The notes under the pieces: model-generated
The model's database searches: none
What the model was told of the DNA's origin: nothing
Seen by the model: only the letters and a program-made list of their open reading frames with translations
Made by a program: the position numbers and the translations under genes
Shown: positions 38,201-45,020 of the stretch, in pieces
How the letters are laid out: the number at the start of each line of letters is the position of its first letter
How positions within the stretch are numbered: the stretch's first letter is position 1
DNA from: Aeromicrobium fastidiosum
GTDB taxonomy: Bacteria > Actinomycetota > Actinomycetes > Propionibacteriales > Nocardioidaceae
Direction: 5' to 3'
Length of the DNA stretch: 64,000 nt
NCBI RefSeq assembly: GCF_017876595.1
Contig: NZ_JAGIOG010000001.1
Location: forward strand, 3,861,786-3,925,785

Positions 38201-41200
38201 CTGGCGTAGATCTGCGTGGGTCCGTACTGGATCGAGGCCTCGTAGACCATCACATTTCCGGCCGCGTCCGTAACGCGGATCAGCTTGCCCGCCACGTTGA
38301 AGTCGTAGCGGACCCGGTCTGGCCTGACGAGCGACCAGCCGATGTTCAGCGCTTGAGGATCGGCTGCGTTGCTGCAACCAGACGATCCGACACCCACATA
38401 TCGGAAGAGGTACATGTCGGTGCCGGCCGCCGCTTGATACGCCTGGTCGATGCACAGACCCGAGTAGGGGAGGTTATCCTCTTCCTTCGGCTTGGCGTTG
38501 AAAGGGAGCGTTGCCGGATTCAAGAGGTTGAGGATCGACTCCCCAATCGAGCCTGCACCACCGCTCAGATCAATCGGCAAAGAGACGTCACCCACGGTCG
38601 CGGCCAATGATCTCAGAGCGAACACGTGTCGCGTGCCGTCGCGGTCGACGTAGGTCATCGACAGCGGCTGCGAAACAGTCTGAAGGCTAGGCACCTTGAG
38701 ACCTGCGATTCCGAATCCTGAACCGGCGCTTTCGCCTGTCTCCCCGATGTCGAACTGCCAACCGGCACCGAGCGGGCCTCCACCGTTCATGTTCTCCTGG
38801 GAGTTGTAGACCCGACCGAGGGAGAACGCGAGGTCGCCGTGATTCTGGATGGGCGTCGAGTCAGCTTGCTTGACGACCAAGTTGCCATTGGCGACGTTCA
38901 CACTGGCTGATCCGCCGTTGCCGATGTCGGTGGAGTCATACGTCCACCAATCCTCAGTACCAAGTCCGCCACCGCAGACCGTCATTGGCTTGGTGACTGT
39001 CGCTGACGCACCCAAGATCGAGGAGGCCGTCGCTGGGACGTTGACGATCGAGCACCCACGGGTCGAGCCAAGTACCGTAGCGACGTAGTTGCCCACGCTG
39101 GTGTTGGTGACCCCGGCTGGGATGGTGATGTTGGCGACCGAAACTGCCAGCGATTCGACAAGACCACATAGGGAAGTTCCGCCCGGAGCACATGCGCTTA
39201 GCTGATTTCCGGCCCATGTCAGCAAAGAACCGCCGGCGAGCAACGTCCCGTCGAGCGCTGACACGACGCTGGCACGACTGTTGCCGTCGATCGGGTTGAC
39301 GCCGGTGTTGGTTGCCGTGATCTTCACCGTTGCGGCGTCCCCAGTATAGAAAACTGGGGCGGCTGTCGTGCCCCCGGACGCACCCGTCAAGTCGATGCTG
39401 AGGACTGGCAGGTTGGTGTCGTATGTCCAGGTCTGACCGGTCGTCGTTCCGAACCGCCCGTACATGACGACTTGCCCGTTGTCAGTTGCCGCCATGGCTG
39501 CACCATTTGTCGACGGCGGCGACGCAATGCCGGTCGCCTTCAACCAGTCGACGCCGTTCCATGCCCAGGTGTCGTTGTAGATCGTGGCCGTTGTCGCGTC
39601 GGAGATGAACCCGCCATAGAGCACCGGACCGCCGATGCCGGGGTCGTAGGCGATTGCCGCGTCAGCACGGGCAGACGGTGTGTGAGCTGGTGTCTGTTGC
39701 GTCCACGCCCCGTTGTCATAGACCCACGTATCGCCGCGATATGCGCAGCCAACGTTGGGGCATAGTCCATTGGAGCTGGTGCCGGCGAGCCCGCCGAACA
39801 GCACGATATGGCCGTTGGCCTCGGAGTACGACATTGCAGCCGTACTCCGTACCGGCGGCGCACCCGCAGCACCGTTGGCGACCAGCTGCGACCAGACGTT
39901 GTTCTTCAGCAGCCACATGTCGTTGCGGAGCACAAGGAATCTTTGGCCACCGAACATGACGAGACCTTGAAGATCCTGGCTCCAAACCATTGAAGCCGCG
40001 GCACGCTCGGGTGGCAACGTTCCGGTAGGAGTCAATTGGACCCAGTCAGTGCCGGTCCACTTCCAGGTGTCGTTGAAGATTGTGCTGGTGCCGTTGAGCC
40101 ATCGCTGGCCACCTGTCATCACAACGGCGTTGTGCTCAGGGCTCCAAGCCATTGCTTGGTGGAAGCGCGCCGGTGGTTTGGTCGCCGGGTTGAGCTTCGT
40201 CCAAGTGCCTGATGCCCAGATCCAAGTGTCGCCGTTCGTATTGTCTTGGATGTTGGAGGGCGCGCCACCGAAAAGCACGATCTGTTGACGCGCTTTGTCA
40301 TACGCAGATGCAGCCTTGTACGGCGTCGAAGGCGACGTGGGAGTGGTCGCTTGGACCCAGTTCGGCGAGAAGTACTCACCGGAGGCACCCGACTGCGGCG
40401 CCTGGACGAAATTGGCTTGTGTTATCGCGCCGCTGCTGTCCCCCCGAGACGACGACGGTACCGAAGCTCCGTCACGCGGCGCGTCTGTCGTGGCCGTACC
40501 CGTAGGTGCGGGAGCGGTTGGAGTTGCCTCCGAGGTCTGAGGCTCCGAGGGTGTGGGATCCGACGGCGTCGGCTCGGCTTCTTCGGGCTCGGCTGGGACC
40601 TCACTCGGCGGCACCGTCGGGGTCGGTGCGACGGGTGCCGGCGTCTCAGCCGGCTCCTCGGGCTCCGGCAACGGATTGGCCTTGGATCCCGCGGCTGGCT
40701 CGAACAAGGGGGCATCCCCAGGCACCGCTGTTTGAGCTACCTCCGAGTATGTGCAAATCTTCTCGAGACTGTCGGTGGGGAAGAACGTGTTCTCTTCCGT
40801 TGGTTCAGAGCACGTCTTGACAGACTTCTTCGGCACATCAGGCGACAGCGAAGTACCGTCTGGCTGTGTTGGCGCTGCCAGCGACTTACCCGCATCCCCG
40901 CCCGGCAGGAGACGCTTCAAAGTGGTTGCCAAAGCCGCATCAGGTGCTGCGAGTTCAACCGCTTGAGACTTCGGCCGGTCGCCCGGCTTCATCATGGGTA
41001 CATCCATCGATACCGGCGTCGCGCCGTTATCGCTACCCAATCTCGGAAGATCCGCGCCGGTCATCAAGGTCGCAATCATCGCGAGCGCGACGACTGGAGC
41101 AAGCAGCCAACCCAGCGAAACACGGCGCTTTGACCGTCGACGCCCTCCGGCCGTCGCGCGCTTCGTCCGAGAATCCGAACCTGAACGGCGGTGTTGGGTT

Positions 41201-41205
41201 TGCAT
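29200..41205 (-). CDS. giant Rhs/YD-repeat polymorphic toxin with Kelch, LamG-like, RCC1 and Gly-rich modules and TNT-like C-terminus
   Basis: The protein is about 4001 aa. The ATG at 41205 follows a purine-rich AGGGGG site. N-terminal basic residues and WLLAPVVALAMIATLMTG (about 30-50) suggest export or membrane anchoring, then a Pro/Glu/Thr-rich linker to about 280. Next are five or six Kelch-type repeats (about 285-590; VLFGG, VMTGG, VMFGG), a beta-sandwich, then RHS/YD repeats from about 770. Inserted are a LamG-like domain (about 1350-1570), RCC1 repeats (about 1810-2140; GSVWTWGANNYGQLG) and a Gly-rich segment (about 2485-2770). The RHS core ends NPVNAFDPTGH near 3675. The last 120 residues contain LRYFGD..GRYLTP..LALPPGN..GRVGPNFGQPGGGTQYFVP, resembling TNT NAD+-glycohydrolase domains. 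Delivery route is unknown. Confidence 0.9.
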   Translation of the reverse strand: MQTQHRRSGSDSRTKRATAGGRRRSKRRVSLGWLLAPVVALAMIATLMTGADLPRLGSDNGATPVSMDVPMMKPGDRPKSQAVELAAPDAALATTLKRLLPGGDAGKSLAAPTQPDGTSLSPDVPKKSVKTCSEPTEENTFFPTDSLEKICTYSEVAQTAVPGDAPLFEPAAGSKANPLPEPEEPAETPAPVAPTPTVPPSEVPAEPEEAEPTPSDPTPSEPQTSEATPTAPAPTGTATTDAPRDGASVPSSSRGDSSGAITQANFVQAPQSGASGEYFSPNWVQATTPTSPSTPYKAASAYDKARQQIVLFGGAPSNIQDNTNGDTWIWASGTWTKLNPATKPPARFHQAMAWSPEHNAVVMTGGQRWLNGTSTIFNDTWKWTGTDWVQLTPTGTLPPERAAASMVWSQDLQGLVMFGGQRFLVLRNDMWLLKNNVWSQLVANGAAGAPPVRSTAAMSYSEANGHIVLFGGLAGTSSNGLCPNVGCAYRGDTWVYDNGAWTQQTPAHTPSARADAAIAYDPGIGGPVLYGGFISDATTATIYNDTWAWNGVDWLKATGIASPPSTNGAAMAATDNGQVVMYGRFGTTTGQTWTYDTNLPVLSIDLTGASGGTTAAPVFYTGDAATVKITATNTGVNPIDGNSRASVVSALDGTLLAGGSLLTWAGNQLSACAPGGTSLCGLVESLAVSVANITIPAGVTNTSVGNYVATVLGSTRGCSIVNVPATASSILGASATVTKPMTVCGGGLGTEDWWTYDSTDIGNGGSASVNVANGNLVVKQADSTPIQNHGDLAFSLGRVYNSQENMNGGGPLGAGWQFDIGETGESAGSGFGIAGLKVPSLQTVSQPLSMTYVDRDGTRHVFALRSLAATVGDVSLPIDLSGGAGSIGESILNLLNPATLPFNAKPKEEDNLPYSGLCIDQAYQAAAGTDMYLFRYVGVGSSGCSNAADPQALNIGWSLVRPDRVRYDFNVAGKLIRVTDAAGNVMVYEASIQYGPTQIYARKCTPQDGAACPRYTINYDAGGAAAGDNRHVKVTDPAGRVTSYVVTKDPIPQLLQVWDPGNPISTDAGTRPSASYTYKTPTQNCQGSAPNTTTIGAMCSVTDAKGKKTTFTYTPSFIDGAPIGADRVLSVTDRRGNDTGGSTKGLRTQYGYTFSTSTAVEDYVTADMAAPVTFGDSVPATGCNANAACQRNRYRSIDERGRIGEIDRGSANDQYVKQAGYFWDGNPWGTGGAPGTCRQPDNLVDNNLCQVITRAVPRSAPFVLNDVQTGTIDGVSVADQGVGFQYGDMGQLLRKVEIANPAGGWSNTNANITTYGTHDQYFDADGRQRSFDNSVTGSGNVQSTAGSANYAPSVKTDSPIAYYRLGEKTGTTMADASAGGNSGVYATTTQLGQPGAVPGNTAVGLAPNAWTGGVSSLAGFASGTSAADSDFTVESWVKSTSTATDYQVSYGLSGNQQLVTGRYSGGLPWVYMQSDAANGKLINVVGTTPVTDGQWHHVVISYDGSGQASGVKMYVDGQASGTTIYNDTLDGAFAAAGSPLSLGYHGTDLSYLDEVALYSKVLSPARINAHRRAAYGTTRIQAGTLYGVTDQTQILPPRGNAPGASWGDYLTTMRLDVPADGELASANKTSGSSVCGSSPTGNTGLVCETSTPASAGVSSGDCTSPSSNLAPGSPTAPVSSGYSYTCTTYTYDEQGQRTAMRSPKAHETGSSDKTTYTYYKDVPTCDTSGEAPKARSCDLTRSISAGGWLKAVTDPNGKSVVYAYDRAGNVARTWDRNATNGKSLDADWTNAANPPSMKYAEKNFATPVTSAALSASYSGTVVVRPDGTVSGSGTNATGELGTGSTASQSTPVAAKVLSNVVQVGQTGNGAFSGCKITFALTGAGEVFTMGAGTSTPTRIAGLSDISSIAPGGCGLLALDGDGNVWGWGSNSAGQIGNGSAGGSVSTPVQVLSGVASIGSGTIHSLAVKTDGSVWTWGANNYGQLGTGDTSTHNSPTKIPSFSRAAAISGGVASSYVIKRDGSVWSFGDNTSGALGIGSTDASSSTPKRITSLGEGTAAGLVREIAGTAYGAAALMTDGRVRAWGLNNGGQLGGATTDASAASPVLIPGVSDQAAISGGWATYLTANRAGATTIWGDTGSNQRGDGTSPATSAPSVTGHTISPYDVPWKYSRASRDPVGNLATQVTNSSGEQRVTRPARGNAITTSAFDVTATFDANGNRVSAMTPMEREGTKRSTTTFDPFGNATRSTDPRGNATLTSYDIVNRANAIRTTRADAANSPASVCVANASASDPWASAQVGHKVCVLSSTYDGADHTITTTDQNSQTSKTTYDGVGRKVRQTSPRNSGAYTNLSTIWNYDRDGNVTDVCPPRQFDSAHEANTTTGCTSTGAYSSHTSYDRAGRAATQTSYRVTSATTATALISSTTFDADGNPIISVDANGHDTTFTYDLLGRRLTQSAPRSDTKRYSTKWNYDAAGNVTSIQAPGSLNIGSGRDGRITVDGTTAANSSDGIVHNRANPFLIPDGAQYRSVRLTGGGWIKSASPVGLMFSATEDVTICATCGVDQSGTGYKGGAGGNNGGLGSANGLNAQNPNSDGNNGNGGHFGYNQTLSAGGGGGGGHKTAGTAGLPTPPTPGGAAGLASGTEDFSDVGTDYLVGSGGGGGGGGQALLAPAGGSGGNGGGYVRITASTVTVAGQIDASGKAGITSSGNSGAGGGGAGGGIWLAAPEITLGSPNVLNVSGGAGGTTTNNLNGGSGASGYVRIDADTVSNPPAGANRTRAANITSYSYDANNRVVDTLLGAQTLSADPTVDASSRAVPDAQGLFNTRTRNVYDPDGRVVSVLPPQAFTDAASLNNPKTDTAGRTDFDLNGRAVATYDPRYNSTVDDKGTGNDGGTGVNQQAVQCPTGAKPQTVEGLGSYASDVGVCVTRTVFDANGNVAVAYMPTSSGDDNRRTEYTYSDDNLPLSVTGPDPSGSGRVTISKTLYDGVGRPIKTTDAQDHSTVTTYTADGLVSSTNAQGYTIGSTTVTHLTQMGYDANGQQTTSIAPNGSTSPANFTTTTTYSSDGLTAAVSAPGTSAGSFNTTNYTYDLVGNPLTVKSPEQVAAGTSGKAAVNTFTWDNMIATTANPIEFGSGTGSYRTTRYSYTPSGQKSSAEIARCDSANLSDCTPSNAAWHSGGTTRYTYAPNGLNVDQIGKDNKSITKEYDQAGRVKKITDPTSDITISANYYLDGLLRTVGDNKNSNTYAYDARGQVSARSDETPSNGVTGGAVQRTSYGYNDAGLPTKMTSGVNSGNTTSMSYDSAGRLLQKTDNGGSGQTTTYDPQPDNTLGATETKVSGSTVAKFEYKYDNNGNIKNQAVTGSVPNYANTYSYNPANNITDYTRSGTSPAHVAYTWDRNANRLTAATDAQGPAPASTSTWTYRVDNSIARQVTTSRSTRDFNYSNAGLLTSDGCNTFTYDDFDRSSHVATSGSTDCGGDSFTTDYTYDGLDRQRTANVDGSTEVSNSATKTVFDGLSNTMVGQINAATNGTTSPNVLYQLGPDGSHVAMKQTVSDAATSYLIDDGQGNISTQITTGGNTACEASYDPFGNPGYPTATSKKMCAAGGSQAATTGNAAWYRDQTRDGGTGNYQLGARTYSPALASFTGPDNYRVSDAGTDLSVGVDPLTQNTYTYVNGNPVNAFDPTGHFATASDDGQSSPSGYYATDGFNRYYTTTKVTGQGKVYGVRRSDLVKTGRARDALGGFLSSISGTVDALSMLSPQRFLARQVGLDRTSSTLVQDFTDWATGAERGTLNYQRGEAVSLLGGLLTAPAEGSSLGLRSLSTLKFGRYGSAARDSAETAASIGRRVTSGSSRPLKSVETAGSSGSKARVTKPVAEVSRPDSFAGVREASQYMRDAGVPRSVRKEVVDSFERGTISVQKAGTDTYGLRYFGDGSGAVGRYLTPTFPAGRSSLALPPGNSMGSIAQFRIQEGATYFSGRVGPNFGQPGGGTQYFVPNLADLSRQ

Positions 41206-41432
41206 GCTGCCCCCTGCGTGCAATTGATGTCGTGCCGGATTGGTACAGCACCACCACTGTCGTGACTCAACAGGTTGCAGGCGACACCGAGATATTGGCA
41301 GAGTCGGCGACTACTTGTCTGCATCTTTCTGAGAATTTCCTTAACCGAGTCCCGACAGGCACAACGCTGTTACCTTCTGAAGGTCACGACGTCGTGGTGC
41401 GCCCAGTTCGGCGCGCTCAATCAGGGGGCGAC
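41206..41432. other. divergent intergenic region between Rhs toxin and lipoprotein
   Basis: These 227 bp are AT-richer than the core genome. They hold the upstream regions of both divergent genes. CAGGGGGCG precedes the lipoprotein ATG. No clear operator was recognised. Confidence 0.5.
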
Positions 41433-41750
41433 ATGAAAATTCGGCTTTGCGCCGCCGGGCTCGCTCTCCTGGGCTCGGTCGGAGCCTGTAGCGGCGGAGT
41501 CAGCCCCGACCGCCCAACCCAGGCCGAAGTATCGAGGGCCATGAGCGGCAACAGCAGCTCGTTCGGAGCCGCCATCCCAGATGCCGCTATCCCGTGCATA
41601 GCCAAAGTCCTCGTTGAGTCCGACGTCTCAGACAAGACCCTGAAAGCAATCGTCAAAGGCAAAAATGCCTTCAGTGGCAATGAAGATGACCAGATGGCAT
41701 TGCAAGAACTAACGCCAGACTTTAGTGAATGCGTGACCGATAGCGACTAG
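41433..41750 (+). CDS. small lipoprotein
   Basis: The 105-aa protein has a lipoprotein signal MKIRLCAAGLALLGSVGAC (lipobox VGAC, Cys 19), then SGGVSPDRPTQAEVSRAM. A compact domain has two further cysteines (IPCIAKVLVESDVSDKTLKAIVKG...DFSECVTDSD) that could form a disulfide outside the membrane. No function is recognised. It is divergent from the Rhs toxin gene and may belong to the same module, for example in surface assembly, but that is speculative. Confidence 0.7.
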   Translation: MKIRLCAAGLALLGSVGACSGGVSPDRPTQAEVSRAMSGNSSSFGAAIPDAAIPCIAKVLVESDVSDKTLKAIVKGKNAFSGNEDDQMALQELTPDFSECVTDSD

Positions 41751-41845
41751 ACGAGTCGAGCACAGCTGATTTGCTGTCGGCAGGAGCAAACCCGCCACCC
41801 TGCGGGGCAGCAATCTAACTCGCGTATTTCACCCGTGGGCATCAA

Positions 41846-42787
41846 ATGCCTCATGCACACTGTGGCATGCCCCTCTTCTTTCCCAGTTCTCGAACGTTCC
41901 AAGCGCAACTGACTCGGCTCTACGACTTCGTCAACCCGACAGCTGCTGCGATGTGGAACTTGCGCTGGCAGGTCGCTGGGTATGTCTCGGAGCGACCAGG
42001 AGCGCGCAATGACGAGCTCGAGCGACGATTCGTTGCCGGCAGTGACATCGGCAGCGCCAACCTCCGCCGCCACTGCCTGGATACGACGTGGCAAAGCCAA
42101 TTGAATGAGCTGGGTGTGCTCACTCTCTTCCAGGCAATCGGGCTGTACGAGGGGTGGGTCGCCGGATTCGAGATCGGAAACAAGACACAGCGCGAACGGC
42201 TGATGTTCCCGTCCCAGAGCTGGACCGGCAAGAAAGAAGGCGGGCCAGACTTCCTCGCGTCCTTGTCACCATCTGACGGCCTCACCCGCGCGTACTCGCT
42301 GCCGCTGTCAGAATCGTCTCGGTGCTTACCGGCTCGTCTAGACGATCTACTTGTGACGTTTCGGAGCTTCAAGGAAGTCCGCAACTCGTGCGCTCATGGG
42401 GGTCGTCTCGCAAGTGACCTAGCAGTCAGCACGACCGCGGAAGCCAAGGATTGCTCGGCCGGTTTTGGGCTTCGCGACCTGCCTCTGCGGCTCGCAGACG
42501 TCAGGCTGAACGAGCCGATCGAGTTTGGACTACTTGAAGCGAAAGCGGCATGCGCCTTGCTGCTCAAACTCGTCACCACGCTGGATCACGGATTCGCATG
42601 CACCGACGACGCTGAACGTATCTTCGCCGCCGAATGGAAGACCAAGATCGGGACTCAAATGCTGTCGGCAAACGCTCAGAAACGCGAAGCTCGCCTCAGC
42701 CTACTCAGCAAGAGGGCAGGCTTCCCGGTCCCCGATGACGCGACTGGCGTGTACGACGTCCTCCGTCAGCGGTACTTGGTCATCTAG
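41846..42787 (+). CDS. HEPN-domain protein, candidate RNase (first of pair)
   Basis: The 313-aa mostly helical protein has FKEVRNSCAHGGRLAS at its centre, so R179-N180-x3-H184 forms the HEPN signature R-x4-H with the Arg-Asn pair seen in catalytic HEPN RNases. Flanking helices (LNELGVLTLFQAIGLYEGWVAGFEIG; EAKAACALLLKLVTTLDHGF) match the four-helix bundle expected. No nucleotidyltransferase or ATPase motifs are visible. It starts at ATG 41846 or 41867. It is followed 45 bp later by another HEPN-motif gene, suggesting an operon. A role in abortive infection or RNA cleavage is inferred. Confidence 0.6.
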   Translation: MPHAHCGMPLFFPSSRTFQAQLTRLYDFVNPTAAAMWNLRWQVAGYVSERPGARNDELERRFVAGSDIGSANLRRHCLDTTWQSQLNELGVLTLFQAIGLYEGWVAGFEIGNKTQRERLMFPSQSWTGKKEGGPDFLASLSPSDGLTRAYSLPLSESSRCLPARLDDLLVTFRSFKEVRNSCAHGGRLASDLAVSTTAEAKDCSAGFGLRDLPLRLADVRLNEPIEFGLLEAKAACALLLKLVTTLDHGFACTDDAERIFAAEWKTKIGTQMLSANAQKREARLSLLSKRAGFPVPDDATGVYDVLRQRYLVI

Positions 42788-42832
42788 CTCGAACCTACGC
42801 CAGTCGCCGGCGACGCCGACTAGTGTCGTCTG

Positions 42833-44356
42833 GTGCCTGAGCCTTTCGCATCAATCGAACTTCCAGAGTGGGTATGGGACGGCGACCCCGCAGGGCTGCT
42901 CCGTGCGGCACGACTACATAGCCAGCAGACCGGCCCGAACGCTTGGCGGATCGCGGCTGACGAGCGGCACCCTCTACGTAAGCATGCCAACCTGTTCGAT
43001 CTACTCACCATTAGCCGTCCCGACCTTCCCAACCTACGCGACCGATGGAACCGCCTGTCGGAGATACAAGAAATCGTCCCGATAGCCCTGAACTCTGAGG
43101 CGACGGCAGCGCTCGCAAACCTCGGGCAAAAACTCGAGGGTTCATCGCAACTGATCGACATGGTCAACCATGCGCGCGCGGTAGCTTCTGTCGTTCAAGC
43201 CGAACACCTAGGCGATCAGACCAGGCTGATTGCCGAGGGGCTGCGTCGAGTCGATGGCCCAGACGGATGGCCCGAGGTGTTCGCGAATGCGAGCGTACAT
43301 CTGGTCCTTCGACAGCCTGAGTTGCTGACCAGACTCACTCTGCCCTCGCTAATATTGGGCGTGGAGGCGGGCATTACACGCCGAGAGCTAGCGGCGGCTG
43401 TGAGCGCCGATTCTGGCATCATCTTCGCGGCCGGGCACGGGCTCAAGACGGGCCTCTACACCTCCGAAGCGTATGTGCGGCCGCTGCTCGGGTCACTGAG
43501 CCCGGCTGTTTGGGGGTTCGCTGCAACGCGCAGCAAGGGGGTGATTATTTTTGGGCTCGGCCGGGCCATCAACGGAGCGCCGGGCGACTCATCGGAACTC
43601 CTTCAACTACTCACGTCCACCGAGCAACAGCGCCGCCCCTCCCTTCCGCAGATCGATGCTGCTGCGATCGCTGAAGCACTCAAGTGGTGGGTGGACCGGC
43701 TCGACCAACTGATGTCGTACGTGTCCGACCCAGCCGTGCACGTCGATGGGACTGGCAAGTACTCGGCCATCCGGCAGCTCGAAGCGACCCTGACCGTCGA
43801 ACAGTTGTTTATTTCGATGGCTTCGCTTCAGGGTGCCTACCGCGACGCGAATGCCGCGCGCACCTTGGCGTTTACAGTGCTTGACAGTCTCTACCCATTC
43901 CTGGGCCGTTCTATGGAGCAAATGACAGACGCACGAAACGCGAGGGCGGTACTAGAGCGCGTACGGGGCACGATGAATAGGGATGCCGCCAAGCTCCTTC
44001 TACCAAACGCCGAGCGAGGTGTCGCTGCTTTAGACGATGTGGCCAGCGGTTTCTACGTCCGCCGGCGGACGGGTACCCCCGAAGTGGAATTGAGTTCGCC
44101 CGGCTACCGAGAGAGCATCTCGCCGGGCACTGCCGCAGCCCACTACGTGAAGGCAATCCGCAATTCCACCATGCACGGGCACCTAGGCAGGTCCGGCAAG
44201 AATAGGAGTCGAATCCAAGCCCTGCTCAGCCATCACGACGGGACGATCCCGGCCGATCTGGCACACATCGCCTGGCTGCACTTCCTCGACTTCATCGCGG
44301 ATCCTGACCAAGTGCGGCTTCGCCTACTCAACAGCGGACGATTCTTCAAAAGCTGA
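42833..44356 (+). CDS. HEPN-motif protein, candidate RNase/defence component (second of pair)
   Basis: The 507-aa soluble protein is not recognised overall. Near its C-terminus YVKAIRNSTMHGHLG gives R443-N444-S-T-M-H448, the HEPN R-N-x3-H signature. It is followed by SHHDGTIPADLAHIAWLHFLDFIADPDQ, a helix typical of the end of an HEPN bundle. Residues 1-420 are alpha/beta and could sense a trigger or bind the partner. The start is GTG 42833. The shared R-N-S-x-x-H in two consecutive genes supports a common RNase-based function. Confidence 0.55.
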   Translation: MPEPFASIELPEWVWDGDPAGLLRAARLHSQQTGPNAWRIAADERHPLRKHANLFDLLTISRPDLPNLRDRWNRLSEIQEIVPIALNSEATAALANLGQKLEGSSQLIDMVNHARAVASVVQAEHLGDQTRLIAEGLRRVDGPDGWPEVFANASVHLVLRQPELLTRLTLPSLILGVEAGITRRELAAAVSADSGIIFAAGHGLKTGLYTSEAYVRPLLGSLSPAVWGFAATRSKGVIIFGLGRAINGAPGDSSELLQLLTSTEQQRRPSLPQIDAAAIAEALKWWVDRLDQLMSYVSDPAVHVDGTGKYSAIRQLEATLTVEQLFISMASLQGAYRDANAARTLAFTVLDSLYPFLGRSMEQMTDARNARAVLERVRGTMNRDAAKLLLPNAERGVAALDDVASGFYVRRRTGTPEVELSSPGYRESISPGTAAAHYVKAIRNSTMHGHLGRSGKNRSRIQALLSHHDGTIPADLAHIAWLHFLDFIADPDQVRLRLLNSGRFFKS

Positions 44357-44365
44357 CTGCCCATG

Positions 44366-44548
44366 TCACGTTCGCTCTGCTGCGCCATAGATTTCGCGAA
44401 GTTCGGCCGTGTCGACGCTAGCTCCCGTGCGGAGGATTGACCGCCATACCTTGGCGAGTTCCTGGCGACGAATCACCCTCGGGCTGTAGGGCGCGTGGCC
44501 TGTGCCCTGGTGCAATCGAACGAAGCTGGCACAGGCAAGCCACTCCAT
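44366..44548 (-). CDS. doubtful small ORF
   Basis: The 60-aa frame ends RRQELAKVWRSILRTGASVDTAELREIYGAAERT, which reads like coding sequence, but no Shine-Dalgarno site or homologous family was recognised. It may be a remnant of a phage or island gene whose 5' end is lost. It lies on the far side of the 44567-44600 terminator from the other minus-strand fragments. Confidence 0.25.
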   Translation of the reverse strand: MEWLACASFVRLHQGTGHAPYSPRVIRRQELAKVWRSILRTGASVDTAELREIYGAAERT

Positions 44549-44566
44549 TGACCGGTGAACTGCATC

Positions 44567-44600
44567 AAAGCGGGCCCGATCAATTGGTCGGGCCCGCTTT
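44567..44600. terminator. perfect hairpin terminator
   Basis: AAAGCGGGCCCGA pairs with TCGGGCCCGCTTT over 13 bp around an 8-nt loop. For minus-strand transcripts the stem ends in a short T run. It follows the phage-like fragments at 44611-44860. Confidence 0.8.
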
Positions 44601-44610
44601 TCAAACCGCT

Positions 44611-44860
44611 CTACGCAGGGAACGGCGACTCCACGAGTACGGCTTCCTCAGGCTCACCGGCGTCCTTGGGCTCCGCCGGGGGCATCGTGTCCTCCAACTT
44701 CTTCAGCCGTCCGCTGAAGCGGCTCGACCAGTGAACCCTTGCTCCCTAGTAGCTCTCCTTCAGATCCTCGGAGCCGCTGATCTCAGCGTCTCCGAGGATG
44801 AACAGGAACACCTGCCACTGCGCACGTGACAAATCGCCCGCGGTTCGAATACGGCAGCTT
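44611..44860 (-). pseudogene. phage-like gene remnants beside ssrA
   Basis: Two consecutive minus-strand fragments look protein-coding. One is TAGDLSRAQWQVFLFILGDAEISGSEDLKESY ending at 44746. The other is WSSRFSGRLKKLEDTMPPAEPKDAGEPEEAVLVESPFPA ending at 44611. The first lacks any credible start because upstream sequence is the structured repeat and ssrA. The layout (small adjacent ORFs followed by a strong terminator) suggests prophage or island debris. No family is assigned. Confidence 0.35.
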
Positions 44861-44866
44861 GCGAGG

Positions 44867-44951
44867 GAGCCGCGGGGATCCCTTGCTGGCGGCACCGGCA
44901 GGCGGCTTCGCCGCGGAACGGTGCCGCGGACGAGGGGCCCACTCGATTCAC
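44867..44951. repeat. structured repeat element, right copy
   Basis: It reads GAGCCGCGGGGATCCC, then outer stem GCGGCACCG/CGGTGCCGC (9 bp) with 3-nt and 4-nt bulges around GGCGGCTTCGCCGC, then GGGGCCC and ATTCAC. It matches the left copy at 28166-28252 in every module, while the outer stem differs in sequence and keeps pairing. Confidence 0.75.
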
Positions 44952-44966
44952 TCTGCTGGTTGAACT

Positions 44967-45019
44967 GAATGACAGAGCCCCGCTCGCCCAAAACCGGGGC
45001 GAGCGGGGCTCTGTCATTC
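44967..45019 (-). terminator. ssrA terminator
   Basis: GAATGACAGAGCCCCGC and its complement form the bulk of a stem of more than 20 bp with an AAAACC loop. It begins one base after the ssrA 3' end. Its outline matches the hairpin at 28265-28323. Confidence 0.85.
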
Positions 45020-45020
45020 A

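Larger units (their letters stand above)
44357..45020. other. gene-poor ssrA-proximal junction
   Basis: About 660 bp hold no intact recognised gene. The stretch contains a possible small minus-strand ORF (44366-44548), a terminator (44567-44600), two phage-like minus-strand fragments (44611-44860), the structured repeat (44867-44951) and the ssrA terminator (44967-45019). Confidence 0.6.

Noticed and set aside
41205..41223. TTG start at 41223 for the Rhs protein
   Set aside because: The ATG at 41205 has a purine-rich ribosome-binding site at normal spacing, and the extra six residues add no signal feature.
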